The translations under genes and the position numbers were made by a program. The notes under the pieces are model-generated. The model saw only the letters and a program-made list of their open reading frames with translations, made no database searches and was not told the DNA's origin. From CBDIBC01 sp965276635 (lineage in GTDB: Bacteria > Actinomycetota > Acidimicrobiia > Acidimicrobiales > Palsa-688): a DNA stretch of 64,000 nucleotides. Below, piece after piece: positions 16,860-24,972 of this stretch; positions within the stretch are counted from its first letter, which is position 1, and each line of letters opens with the position of its first letter. The stretch spans positions 620,001-684,000 of the forward strand of contig CBDIBC010000004.1 of NCBI GenBank assembly GCA_965276635.1, written 5' to 3'.

Positions 16860-16927
16860 GGGGAGGTCGGGCGGGGAGGTCGGGGCCGAGCGGGGAGGTC
16901 GTTTCCGGGCGGGGAGGTCGTTTCCGG
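16860..16927. repeat. GGGGAGGTCG tandem repeats
   Basis: Four copies of GGGGAGGTCG, the last two as 19-base units including GTTTCCGG, follow argS. Just after them a second repeat, CCTGACCCGTAGC, occurs twice before the next gene. Probably slippage-generated; one copy provides the -10 box. Confidence 0.8.
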
Positions 16928-16970
16928 CTTCCCCGGGCCCTGACCCGTAGCTCCCATGGGGCCTGACCCG

Positions 16971-16976
16971 TAGCAT
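16971..16976 (+). promoter_or_regulatory. -10 box TAGCAT for 2-hydroxyacid dehydrogenase
   Basis: TAGCAT lies 8 bases before GTG 16985, inside the second copy of the CCTGACCCGTAGC repeat. Confidence 0.45.
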
Positions 16977-16984
16977 CGCCCCTC

Positions 16985-17914
16985 GTGGACCTCCGCATTG
17001 CCATCGGGCCGCAGCCGGCCCCGTTCGCCGTCGAGGCCGTGCGAGCGGGCGGGGCCACGGTGGTCGACCCGGGACCGTCGGTCGACGGGTTGGTCTGGCT
17101 GTCCGCCCACGACGTGGACGGCCTCCGCCACGCCCTGGCCGCCGGTTCCTACCGCTGGGTGCAGCTTCCCTTCGCCGGTGTCGAGCAGATAGCCGCCGGC
17201 GGCCTGTTCGACCACGGCCGGTTCGACCACGGCCTGGTCTGGACCTCGGCCAAGGGCGCCTACGCGGAGCCGGTCGCCGAGCACGCCCTGGCGCTGGCCC
17301 TGGCCGGCCTGCGCCACCTCCCGGAGCGGATCACCGCCCGATCGTGGGGGGCGCCGAAGGCCACGACGCTGTTCGACGCCGACGTGGTGATCCTCGGCGG
17401 CGGCGGCATCACGGCCACCCTCCTGCGGCTGCTCGCCCCCTACCGGGTTCGCTCGACGGTCGTGCGGCGCACTGCGACACCCGTGGACGGCGCCTCTCGG
17501 ACGGTGGGCGCCGACCAGCTCCACGACGTCCTACCGGGCGCTCTCGTCGTCTTCTTGGCCCTGGCCCTGACGCCGGCCACCGAGAAGGTCATCGACCGCC
17601 GGGCGTTGGCCGACATGGACGAGACGGCCTGGCTGGTGAACGTGGCGCGCGGCGGCCACGTCGACACCGACGCTCTCGTCGCCGCCCTGCGCCGCCGGTC
17701 GATCGCCGGCGCCGCCCTGGATGTCACCGAGCCCGAGCCGTTGCCCGACGGCCACCCGCTGTGGACCGAGCCCAACTGCATCATCACCCCCCACACCGCC
17801 GACACCCAGGAGATGGTCGAGCCGCTCCTGGCCCGGCGCATCCGGGCCAACGTTGCCCACCTCCTGGCCGGCGAGGACCTGGAGGGCATCGTCGACGTGA
17901 TCGCCGGCTACTGA
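16985..17914 (+). CDS. D-isomer-specific 2-hydroxyacid dehydrogenase
   Basis: 309 residues. The NAD-binding segment DVVILGGGGITATLLRLL is a slightly atypical Rossmann GxGxxG. Catalytic residues are the Arg in NVARGGHVDTDAL, the Glu in TEPEPLPDGHPLW and the His in ITPHTAD. It reduces a 2-ketoacid or oxidises a D-2-hydroxyacid with NAD(P). A link to glyoxylate or to the glycolate oxidase operon at 43.5 kb is possible but unproven. It converges on a LOG gene across a palindromic gap. Confidence 0.88.
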   Translation: MDLRIAIGPQPAPFAVEAVRAGGATVVDPGPSVDGLVWLSAHDVDGLRHALAAGSYRWVQLPFAGVEQIAAGGLFDHGRFDHGLVWTSAKGAYAEPVAEHALALALAGLRHLPERITARSWGAPKATTLFDADVVILGGGGITATLLRLLAPYRVRSTVVRRTATPVDGASRTVGADQLHDVLPGALVVFLALALTPATEKVIDRRALADMDETAWLVNVARGGHVDTDALVAALRRRSIAGAALDVTEPEPLPDGHPLWTEPNCIITPHTADTQEMVEPLLARRIRANVAHLLAGEDLEGIVDVIAGY

Positions 17915-18264
17915 AGACCCCTCGGGCGGCCGCCGGGCCTGGCCGACCGGAGGGCTTGGCCGACCGGAGGGCCTGGCCGGGTCCGGCTGGCGGACTGTCC
18001 TGCCCCCCCGGCGATCCTCGGCTGGCAATTGTGTTCGATTTGGTATCTCCTGGTGACAACTTGTGCACACAATTGCGGAGGGGGTCACTGGCCCGGCGGC
18101 CCGGGCGGGGAATTGTGTTCAAAAGTGGTTGATTTTCCACCCCAGATCGAACACAATCCGGCGGGCCGGCCGCCGGAGAGCGACCGCCGCCACCGGCGGC
18201 CACACCACCGCCACCGGCGGCCACACCACCGCCACCCCCGGGGCCGCCGGCCGGCCGCCGCCGG
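17915..18264. other. 350-bp convergent intergenic region
   Basis: It holds no convincing gene. It contains short direct repeats (GGCCTGGCCGACCGGAGG type) at 17937-17975, an AT-rich 130-bp nested palindrome (18028-18157), and two tandem copies of CCACCGCCACCGGCGGCCACA-type sequence at about 18185-18240. It separates the 3' ends of two convergent genes. Confidence 0.75.
18028..18157. repeat. 130-bp symmetric nested palindrome
   Basis: Outer arms ATTGTGTTCGAT (18028-18039) and ATCGAACACAAT (18146-18157) are perfect inverses. Inner arms ACACAATT (18067-18074) and AATTGTGT (18111-18118) are also inverses. The spacers between outer and inner arms are exactly 27 bases on both sides and share 12 of 27 positions when one is reversed and complemented. 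Each half is itself bounded by AATTGTGT...ACACAATT. It is much more AT-rich than its surroundings. It could be a protein-binding array, a bidirectional terminator or a mobile-element relic. Confidence 0.8.
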
Positions 18265-18828
18265 TCAGGCGGACTGGAGGCGGTCGAGCAGGCGGCAGGC
18301 GTCACCGTCGACCAGGACGGCGTCGCGTCTGCTGGCGGCGAGGAAGTCCTCGTCGACGGCCCGGTCGAGGGTGGCGAGGAGGGGGGCGAAGTAGTCGGCC
18401 ACCTCGAGCAGGCCGATGGGACGGTGGTGGAGGCCGAGCTGCGCCCACGTGAGGCACTCGAACAGCTCGTCGAAGGTCCCCAGCCCACCGGGCAACGCCA
18501 CGAAGGCGTCGGCCAGGTCGACCATGAGGGCCTTGCGCTCGTGCATGGACCCGACGACGCGAAGATCGGAGACATCGCGGTGGGCGATCTCCCGGCGATC
18601 CAGGCCGTTCGGGAGGACGCCGATGACGTGGCCACCGGCGCCCAGTGCCCCGTCGGCCAGGGCGCCCATGAGCCCGACGGCGGCTCCGCCGTAGACGAGC
18701 GTCGTGCCCCGGCGGGCCAGGGCCGCCCCCAGCTCCGACGCGGCCTGGTGGTAGGCGGGACGCCGGCCGGGGCGGGAGCCGCAGAACACCGTGACTGCCC
18801 CCAGAGGGTCGGCAGCCGTCTCGGTCAC
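18265..18828 (-). CDS. LOG family protein (TIGR00730)
   Basis: 187 residues. VTVFCGSRPG and LVYGGAAVGLMGALAD begin a Rossmann-like fold, and PGGLGTFDELFE is the PGGxGTxxE signature of the lysine decarboxylase-like/LOG family. Characterised members are cytokinin-riboside monophosphate phosphoribohydrolases that release a free base from a nucleoside monophosphate. The GTG start overlaps the stop of the methyltransferase (GTGA), so it is the last gene of a coupled three-gene operon. A second, longer LOG gene lies at 47.6 kb. Confidence 0.9.
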   Translation of the reverse strand: MTETAADPLGAVTVFCGSRPGRRPAYHQAASELGAALARRGTTLVYGGAAVGLMGALADGALGAGGHVIGVLPNGLDRREIAHRDVSDLRVVGSMHERKALMVDLADAFVALPGGLGTFDELFECLTWAQLGLHHRPIGLLEVADYFAPLLATLDRAVDEDFLAASRRDAVLVDGDACRLLDRLQSA

Positions 18829-19550
18829 GCCGGGGTGCAGACGAAGTACGCCTCCGAGCTGACGGTCGGCGGCAGGGCGCGGAAGGGGGACCCGTAGGTC
18901 TGGCGTACCTGCAGCCCATGGCGATCGAGCTGGGCGCGGAGGCGGCGGTAGTCGAAGCCGGTGTGGTCGAAGATGTAGGGGAGCTGCTCGAACTCGGCGA
19001 CGGCTCGGTCGGTGGGTGGGCGGCCCACGGCGCAGGCCAGGACATTACGCCAGTTGGCGTCGTAGGCGCCATAGCGGCGGGTCATGCGGAACAGCCCTTT
19101 GGCCAGGCCGACGGCGTAGATCTCGTTGGGCACGCCGACGATCAGGAGGCCGTCGGGGGTGAGCAGGCGGCGGAGCCGATCCAGCTCGATCGTGGTCTGC
19201 TCGTCGGGGAGGTGCTCGAACACCTCGCAGCAGGTGATGATGTCGTAGGGGCCGGCGAGGCTGGTCGCGTCGGCGACCAGCTCGATGTCCTGACCGGCGT
19301 GCAGCCCGGCGGCTTCGGCCCGGTTGGAGATGCTCGGCTCGAAGCAGGTGATCCGGGCGGCGGGGAACCGCTGCCTGACCCGGCTGCACAGGGCGCCCGA
19401 TCCGCCGCCGAAGTCGAGGTAGTGGCCGGTCCACTGCGTGGTCAGGGTGCGGGGCCAGGCGTGGAGGGCGTCATCGAGGCGGCGGCTCTGTAGGCGCCGC
19501 TTCAGGCGGTTCGGGTCGTTGAGCGTGATGTTCTCGTACGAGAAGCTCAT
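18825..19550 (-). CDS. Class I SAM-dependent methyltransferase
   Basis: 241 residues from ATG 19550, which overlaps the mannosidase stop (ATGA). LDFGGGSGALCSRV is motif I, CFEPSISN the acidic loop that binds the ribose, and CCEVFEHLPDEQT motif post-II. The substrate is unknown. Translational coupling to an alpha-mannosidase upstream suggests a sugar, glycan or polyketide-like acceptor, but this is inference. A C-terminal Cys (YFVCTPA) is not conserved in the fold. Confidence 0.85.
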   Translation of the reverse strand: MSFSYENITLNDPNRLKRRLQSRRLDDALHAWPRTLTTQWTGHYLDFGGGSGALCSRVRQRFPAARITCFEPSISNRAEAAGLHAGQDIELVADATSLAGPYDIITCCEVFEHLPDEQTTIELDRLRRLLTPDGLLIVGVPNEIYAVGLAKGLFRMTRRYGAYDANWRNVLACAVGRPPTDRAVAEFEQLPYIFDHTGFDYRRLRAQLDRHGLQVRQTYGSPFRALPPTVSSEAYFVCTPA

Positions 19551-22279
19551 CGAGCGTGCTCGTCGATGCGGGCGGTGGCGATGCCCCATGCCCGCAGGAC
19601 GAAGGAGCTGTCCCATCGCTCGACGGGCTGGCCGCGGAGGTCGACCAGCCAGCCCGAGCGGCCGTCCACGCTGACCAGGGTGCCCTCGTCAGACGGGTTG
19701 CACACACGCACTTCGAGACCCCCGGGGGCCCGCCGCACCGCGGTGACCTCGGCCCCGGTGACCGTGAGGTGGGTGCCGGAGGACGGCAGGCTGCCTCCGG
19801 GCGCGCTGGCGACCACCTCGAGGGGCAGCCACGCCTGGTCGGCCAGGCGGTAGGGGTCGACGTCGCCGGCGGCGACGCCGTAGCGGCTGGTGCGGGGTCC
19901 GACCAGCTGCGGGCCCTCCAGGGCATGGGCCGGTCCGGCAGCGTTCGGCCGGTAAGTGGGGGCCGGCTGCGAGAGGATCCCGGTGGCGCGCAGGAGGGTG
20001 AGGGCCAGGGCCCACCCGTCGTCGACCAGCTCGTACTCGGCGACGCCCTCGTGGGTGAGCGTCAGGCCGCCGGCCGAGACGAACCGGCGGGCTGGGGCGG
20101 TGGCCAGCGCCCTTTCGAGGTGGCCGCCCTCGGCTTCGATGCCGCGGCGAACGATCGCGAAGGCCGACTCGGCCAGTGACTCGGTGGCCCGGGCCGGGAG
20201 CGGGAACCAGGCGCGGAGGCGGTGATCCCGGCTGGGATTGTCGAACGTGGTGGTGACGCGCACCAACCGCTCGCCGGCGCGCAGCTCGAGGTCGGTGCTG
20301 ACCTCGACGTCGCGGCCGCCCACCCGGCATCCCTCGGCGATGGACGCCGGCCAGCGGTAGCGGCGACGCACCTGGATGCGGCCCCGGACTGGCCCGCTCT
20401 CCAGGCATTCGATGTCGACCGACTGCGGGCGGTCCACCACGTCGTCGGTCGCCGGGGGCGAGTAGTTGTAGGTGTCGCCGGCGTCGCCGTCGTCGATCAG
20501 CCGGTCGAGGCCGGAGAGTCCGTTGATGGCGAACGTCCCGTCTGCGGGGCTGACGGCGAGGTGGACCAGCCCGTTGTCGAGCCAGTTTCCCTCGCCCCGC
20601 ACGGGGGCCACGTCGAGGTGGGTCGGTGCCCAGACGGACCAGCCGTAGCCGGCGACGTCGGGCACGCGCACGGCGACGCGCTGCGAGGCCTCGCGGACCA
20701 CGCTGACCAGGAGCGGTGCGTCGCGATTGGCGCCGGCCTGGGCCCATGCCTCGGCCAGCACCGATGCGATGGGCTGGTCGGCCACGCCGCTGGGCGCCGT
20801 GCCCGTCGGGGCGCCGCTGGGCGCCGTGCCCGTCGGGGCGCCGCTGGGCGCCGTGGCGGCCGGGGTGCGAGACGTGCGTCGCCCGGCGGCATCGACGTGC
20901 AGCTCCACGGTCACGCCGGTGGCGGCCCAGTCGACCCGACCTGTCGCCGCCGAGCCGTCGACCAGCCAGCCGGCGGCGGTGAGCTCCCCGAGGAACCGGG
21001 CCAGGTCGGCTCCGACGCCGACCCGTTGAGTGGTGGCCGCCGTGACCTGCTCGAGCACCTGCGCCCCGGGGAAGGTGTCGACCCCGGGGAGCGACAGCTC
21101 CACCACGCCTGACGCCGGGTGCTGGCCGGGGTTCACCACGACGGGGCCGGATCCGTCGACCGCGAGGGACGCGTAAGCGAGCGCTTCGCCGGCCAGGCCG
21201 TCGGCGATGGCCGTGGCGGTGGCATAACGGTGCAGGACGGCGGTGACCACCTCATCGGCGGAGCAGGCGCAGATGGAGTCGTGCGCCGCGTTGCGGATCA
21301 CCTCCAGCCAGGCCCGATCGAGCATGGCGCCGGGCCACTGCTCGACGGGCGCCCACAGGGCGGCGAGCGGCTCGGCGCGTTGCTCGAGGGCACGCTCGGC
21401 ACGCGCCGCGGCGACGCGGACGTCGACCCGGTTCGACGTCACGCCCATCAACATGTTGGCCCGGTACCCGCTGCGCAGCTCGCCGGTCCACGAAGGTAGG
21501 GCCTCGGTGGGCGCCGAGCGCACGTACTCGGCCAGGGCTGTCAGCTCGAAGGCGAAGTCCTTCTGCTCCCGGTTGGCCTCGTCCAGCAGCGCCGGGACAT
21601 GGGCCTGTGGGAGCTGGTGGTCGGTCCCGTTCATCAGCAGGATGGGATCGGTCTCGTTGGGCAGGTACCGCCCGAGCTCCGCCTCCTCGGCGCGCATGCG
21701 CCGGATGAGGTGCTCCTGGTCAGTGGGCAGGTGGGCGCCGATGCCGTATCCGACCGGCAGGTACTCGGCTCGGACGGTCGAGCCGTCGGGCGACCGCCAC
21801 CAGAAGGCGGTGCGGTCGACCGCGGCGGGCACCCCCCGCCACACCACGGCGTGTTCCAGGCCGGCCTGGCGGAGGAGCTGGGGCATCTGGGCCACGTGGC
21901 CGAACATGTCGGGCAAGTAGCCGACCGGCAGGGCGCCGCCGAAGGCCACCGCCCGTTCCATGCCGAGCTGCAGGTTCCTGACGAGCGTCTCGCCCGACAC
22001 CAGGAACTCGTCCATGAGGACATACCACGGTCCGATCGACAGGCGACCGGCGGCGGCGAGCCGGCGGATGGTGGCCTCCGCCTCCGGGCGGACTTCGAGG
22101 TAGTCGTCAATGACGGCCAGCTGGCCGTCGAGGAGGAATGGGCCCGACGACGGGTCGGACTCCAACCTGGGGAGGAGCTCGTCGAGCATCTGGACGAGCC
22201 GGAGCCGGAGCTGCTGGTAGGACTGGTACCACTCTCGGTCCCAGTGGGAGTGGGGGACGACGACGACCCTGCGTGCCAT
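19547..22279 (-). CDS. Alpha-mannosidase, GH38
   Basis: 910 residues. HSHWDREWY near the N-terminus is the zinc-binding HxHxD element, YLPDMFGHVAQMP carries the catalytic nucleophile Asp, and AAHDSICACS holds another zinc ligand. The C-terminal beta domains are full length. It hydrolyses alpha-mannosidic linkages; no signal peptide, so probably intracellular. Around residues 475-500 is an inserted Ala/Pro/Gly/Thr linker made of 9-residue units. It heads an operon with a methyltransferase and a LOG gene. A TACCCT box at about 22328-22333 would give a 5' leader of some 40 bases with GAGAGG. Confidence 0.93.
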   Translation of the reverse strand: MARRVVVVPHSHWDREWYQSYQQLRLRLVQMLDELLPRLESDPSSGPFLLDGQLAVIDDYLEVRPEAEATIRRLAAAGRLSIGPWYVLMDEFLVSGETLVRNLQLGMERAVAFGGALPVGYLPDMFGHVAQMPQLLRQAGLEHAVVWRGVPAAVDRTAFWWRSPDGSTVRAEYLPVGYGIGAHLPTDQEHLIRRMRAEEAELGRYLPNETDPILLMNGTDHQLPQAHVPALLDEANREQKDFAFELTALAEYVRSAPTEALPSWTGELRSGYRANMLMGVTSNRVDVRVAAARAERALEQRAEPLAALWAPVEQWPGAMLDRAWLEVIRNAAHDSICACSADEVVTAVLHRYATATAIADGLAGEALAYASLAVDGSGPVVVNPGQHPASGVVELSLPGVDTFPGAQVLEQVTAATTQRVGVGADLARFLGELTAAGWLVDGSAATGRVDWAATGVTVELHVDAAGRRTSRTPAATAPSGAPTGTAPSGAPTGTAPSGVADQPIASVLAEAWAQAGANRDAPLLVSVVREASQRVAVRVPDVAGYGWSVWAPTHLDVAPVRGEGNWLDNGLVHLAVSPADGTFAINGLSGLDRLIDDGDAGDTYNYSPPATDDVVDRPQSVDIECLESGPVRGRIQVRRRYRWPASIAEGCRVGGRDVEVSTDLELRAGERLVRVTTTFDNPSRDHRLRAWFPLPARATESLAESAFAIVRRGIEAEGGHLERALATAPARRFVSAGGLTLTHEGVAEYELVDDGWALALTLLRATGILSQPAPTYRPNAAGPAHALEGPQLVGPRTSRYGVAAGDVDPYRLADQAWLPLEVVASAPGGSLPSSGTHLTVTGAEVTAVRRAPGGLEVRVCNPSDEGTLVSVDGRSGWLVDLRGQPVERWDSSFVLRAWGIATARIDEHAR
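20786..20856. repeat. 27-bp tandem repeat in mannosidase
   Basis: Two full 27-base units and a partial third encode the SGAPTGTAP linker of the GH38 mannosidase. The period is a multiple of three, so copy-number change keeps the frame. Confidence 0.85.
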
Positions 22280-22492
22280 GTGCTCAGCTGACCTCTCGGT
22301 GCATGTGGAACAGGGCCATGTCGTTCAGGGTACGCATTTCGGCGCGCCGGTACACCTGCCGGCCTCGCCGTGCTACGGTTTGGTGGCAGAGGGTCCAGCA
22401 TCGTAGAGAGCAGTTCCCTCCCGGCTTCGGGCCGGAGGCCGCCGGACACAAGTGAATGAGGTCCGGTTTGGCCAGGAAAGGAGGGATTGCTT

Positions 22493-22696
22493 GTGGCGAC
22501 TGGAACCGTGAAATGGTTCAACTCGGAGAAGGGCTATGGCTTCATCTCCCAGGAGAGCGGCCCTGATGTGTTCGTACACTTCAGTGCCATCCAGGGATCT
22601 GGATACCGCAACCTGGAGGAGAACGACAAGGTGGAGTTCGAGGTCAACCAAGGGCCGAAGGGCCTGCAGGCTTCGAACGTGAACCGTCTGGGCTGA
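22493..22696 (+). CDS. cspA: Cold-shock domain protein
   Basis: 67 residues from GTG 22493 (MATGTVKWFN), with AAAGGAGG (22477-22484) eight bases upstream; a TTG two codons earlier is less likely. RNP1 KGYGFI and RNP2 VFVHF are intact. It binds single-stranded RNA and DNA and acts as an RNA chaperone. A TACGGT box at 22374-22379 implies a 5' leader of about 110 bases, as is common for cold-shock genes. A GC-rich hairpin follows the stop. Confidence 0.95.
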   Translation: MATGTVKWFNSEKGYGFISQESGPDVFVHFSAIQGSGYRNLEENDKVEFEVNQGPKGLQASNVNRLG

Positions 22697-22733
22697 CATC
22701 GGCTCAGAACACTCCGAAATCATCGACGGTCTC

Positions 22734-22757
22734 GGCCCTCGCCATCCGGCGGGGGCC
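22734..22757 (+). terminator. Hairpin downstream of cspA
   Basis: GGCCC-TC-GCC pairs with GGC-GG-GGGCC around a four-base loop, with no U-tract. It could end the cspA transcript, but the evidence is only the stem. Confidence 0.3.
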
Positions 22758-22798
22758 GGGTCGCGTCCGCACCTCGGGGTCGGGCCCGGACGACGCCG

Positions 22799-22804
22799 TA
22801 GCAT
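22799..22804 (+). promoter_or_regulatory. -10 box TAGCAT, leaderless
   Basis: TAGCAT ends exactly 6 bases before ATG 22811 and no Shine-Dalgarno is present. Identical to the arrangement at 4666-4671 on the other strand. Confidence 0.5.
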
Positions 22805-22810
22805 ACGGGC

Positions 22811-24064
22811 ATGGACCTCTCGTACCCACCTGAAGCCGAGGCCTTCCGGGCCGAGATCCGCTCGTGGCTGGAGGAGAACCTGCCGAAGGGTTGGGACCCG
22901 GCGACGGAGATGGCGCCCGACCAGCGAATCTCGTTCGCCCAGGAGTGGAACAAGAAGCTGTGCGAGGGGGGCTGGATCTGCGCGTCCTGGCCCACCGAGT
23001 ACGGCGGCAAAGGCCTGTCCACCATGGAGTCGGTGGTGCTGAACGAGGAGTTCGCCCGGGCCGGGGCGCCGCTCCGGGCCGACTTCTTCGGTGACACTCT
23101 GGTGGGGCCGACCATCCTGCAGTGGGGGACCGAGGAGCAGAAGCGTCAGCTCCTGCCAGGGATCATGCGGGGCGAGATCGCCTGGTGCCAGGGTTTCTCC
23201 GAGCCCGACGCCGGCTCGGACCTGGCATCGCTGAAGACGACGGCGACGCTCGACGGCGACGAGTGGCGGATCGACGGCCAGAAGATCTGGACCACGCAGG
23301 CCCAGGTGGCGGACTACATCTTCTTGCTGGCCAGGACCGACCGGGAGGCGCCCAAGCATGCGGGCATCTCCTACCTGCTGGTGCCCATGCGCCAGCCCGG
23401 CGTCGAGGTGCGTCCCATCACCCAGATCAGCGGCTCGGCCGAGTTCAACGAGGTGTTCTTCACCGATGCCCGGTGCCCGAAGGCGAACGTGGTCGGCGGG
23501 GTGAACAACGGGTGGAAGGTGGCCATGACCACACTGGGCTTCGAGCGCGGTACCAGCGCCACGACCGGGTACCGGCGCTTCAAGAAGGAATGGGACGCCA
23601 TTGTGGAGATGGCCAGGGGACGCGGCCGGACCGACGACGCCCTGGTACGCCAGGATCTGGCCTGGGCGTGGAGCATCGTCAAGATCATGCAGATCAACGG
23701 CTACCGGTCGCTCACCGGCGTGTTGAACGACAGCGGTGACCCCGGCCTGGCGGCGCTGTCGGCGACGAACAAGATGTTCTGGTCGGAGTACCACCAGCGG
23801 ATCACCGATCTGGCCATCGACCTGCTCGGGGCCGAGGGCCAGATCATGACCGGGAGCGGGGAGGGCGAGTTCGTGCCCGGTGCCGGCCGCCAGACGAACC
23901 GACCGGGCTACGCGCCAAGCGCCATGCAGGCGGGATTCTTCTTCGCCCGTTCGGAGACCATCTGGGGCGGGGCGGCCCAGATCCAGCGGAACATCGTGGG
24001 GGAGCGGGTTCTGGGCCTGCCCAAGGAGCCGCGGCCCGAGGCCAAGGGCACGGTTGCCGTCTGA
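22811..24064 (+). CDS. Acyl-CoA dehydrogenase, catalytic Glu not seen
   Basis: 417 residues with the full acyl-CoA dehydrogenase fold: WPTEYGGKG, CQGFSEPDAGSDLA, KIWTTQAQ and GWKVAMTTLGFERG. The C-terminal motif reads TIWGGAAQIQRNIVGERVLGLP. The position of the MCAD-type catalytic Glu (IYEGTAQIQR) is Gly, and the alternative GGTxEI Glu is Gln. It may have a base elsewhere, or be a non-catalytic partner subunit like those in mycobacterial FadE heterotetramers. Leaderless start. No partner FadE gene is adjacent. Confidence 0.9.
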   Translation: MDLSYPPEAEAFRAEIRSWLEENLPKGWDPATEMAPDQRISFAQEWNKKLCEGGWICASWPTEYGGKGLSTMESVVLNEEFARAGAPLRADFFGDTLVGPTILQWGTEEQKRQLLPGIMRGEIAWCQGFSEPDAGSDLASLKTTATLDGDEWRIDGQKIWTTQAQVADYIFLLARTDREAPKHAGISYLLVPMRQPGVEVRPITQISGSAEFNEVFFTDARCPKANVVGGVNNGWKVAMTTLGFERGTSATTGYRRFKKEWDAIVEMARGRGRTDDALVRQDLAWAWSIVKIMQINGYRSLTGVLNDSGDPGLAALSATNKMFWSEYHQRITDLAIDLLGAEGQIMTGSGEGEFVPGAGRQTNRPGYAPSAMQAGFFFARSETIWGGAAQIQRNIVGERVLGLPKEPRPEAKGTVAV

Positions 24065-24131
24065 GGACCTGGGGCGCCGTCTGAGGACCTGGGCGCCGTC
24101 TGCGGATCTGGGTCGCCGTCTGAGGCCCGGC
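24057..24131. repeat. GTCTGAGGACCTGGG tandem repeats
   Basis: Four imperfect copies of a 20-22 base unit begin over the stop codon of the acyl-CoA dehydrogenase gene and fill the gap to the fdhD 3' end. The first copy contains the stop, so the array looks like slippage duplication of the gene end. Confidence 0.85.
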
Positions 24132-24138
24132 CGGGCGG

Positions 24139-24972
24139 CTACCGGTCGAGCTGGATCCGCTCGGGGTGGCTGTAGATGTTGTAGCGGCCCTGGCGGACGA
24201 AGCAGGCCAGGGTGACCCCGAGACGGTCGGCGGCGGCGATGGCCAGGCTGGACGGCGCCGATACGGCGGCGATCAGGCCGAGGCCGGCCATGGCGGCTTT
24301 CTGCACGATCTCGAAGCTGACCCGCCCGGACACCGCCAGCAGCGAGCCGGGCGGTTGCGCGTCCGGGTGGAGCGCGCCATGACCGATCACCTTGTCGACG
24401 GCATTGTGTCGACCCACGTCTTCGCGGATGCAGACGAGGGTGCCGTCCGGCTCGAACACGCCGGCGGCGTGGAGACCACCGGTGCGCCGGAACACCTCCT
24501 GGGCCGGCTCGAGGCGTCCCGGGAGGGAGGCCACCAGCGAGGCCGGCACCGGGGGGCCGGCCCGGGCGGTGGGGCACGACAGGTGCACCTGGTCGATGCT
24601 CGCCTTCCCGCAGACCCCGCAGGAGGCGGTGGCGACGAAGCGGCGTTCCTCACCGGCCGGTTCCCACGGCCGGCGCAGCGACACGGTGACGGTGTTCCAA
24701 CGGTGCTCGGGTGTCGCCGCCTCGCAGTAGCCGATGGTGGCCACGTCCGACGCCGTGATCAGCCCTTCGGTCATCAGGAACCCGACCGCGAGGTCGAAGT
24801 CATGGTCCGGCGTCCGCATGGTGACGGCGACCGGCCGGGCGACCTGGCCGGGCCCGGCGGCGCGGATCTCGAGCGGCTCCTCGGTGGCGACCTGCTCGGG
24901 CAGCTCGAGGTGGCGGTCGGGTCGCACGGCGATGGCGCGCACGTCGGTGAGGGCAGCGATGCGCCGGCTCAT
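24139..24972 (-). CDS. fdhD: Formate dehydrogenase accessory sulfurtransferase
   Basis: 277 residues. The CGVCGK motif holds the Cys pair used to pass sulfur from a cysteine desulfurase to the molybdenum cofactor of formate dehydrogenase. FDLAVGFLMTEGLI and EDVGRHNAVDKVIG are diagnostic of FdhD. The ATG overlaps the mobA stop by four bases. No formate dehydrogenase subunit is present in the window, so the client enzyme is encoded elsewhere. Confidence 0.95.
   Translation of the reverse strand: MSRRIAALTDVRAIAVRPDRHLELPEQVATEEPLEIRAAGPGQVARPVAVTMRTPDHDFDLAVGFLMTEGLITASDVATIGYCEAATPEHRWNTVTVSLRRPWEPAGEERRFVATASCGVCGKASIDQVHLSCPTARAGPPVPASLVASLPGRLEPAQEVFRRTGGLHAAGVFEPDGTLVCIREDVGRHNAVDKVIGHGALHPDAQPPGSLLAVSGRVSFEIVQKAAMAGLGLIAAVSAPSSLAIAAADRLGVTLACFVRQGRYNIYSHPERIQLDR

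Noticed and set aside
18028..18157. Insertion sequence or attachment site
   Set aside because: There is no transposase or integrase and no clear target duplication; it is reported only as a palindromic element.
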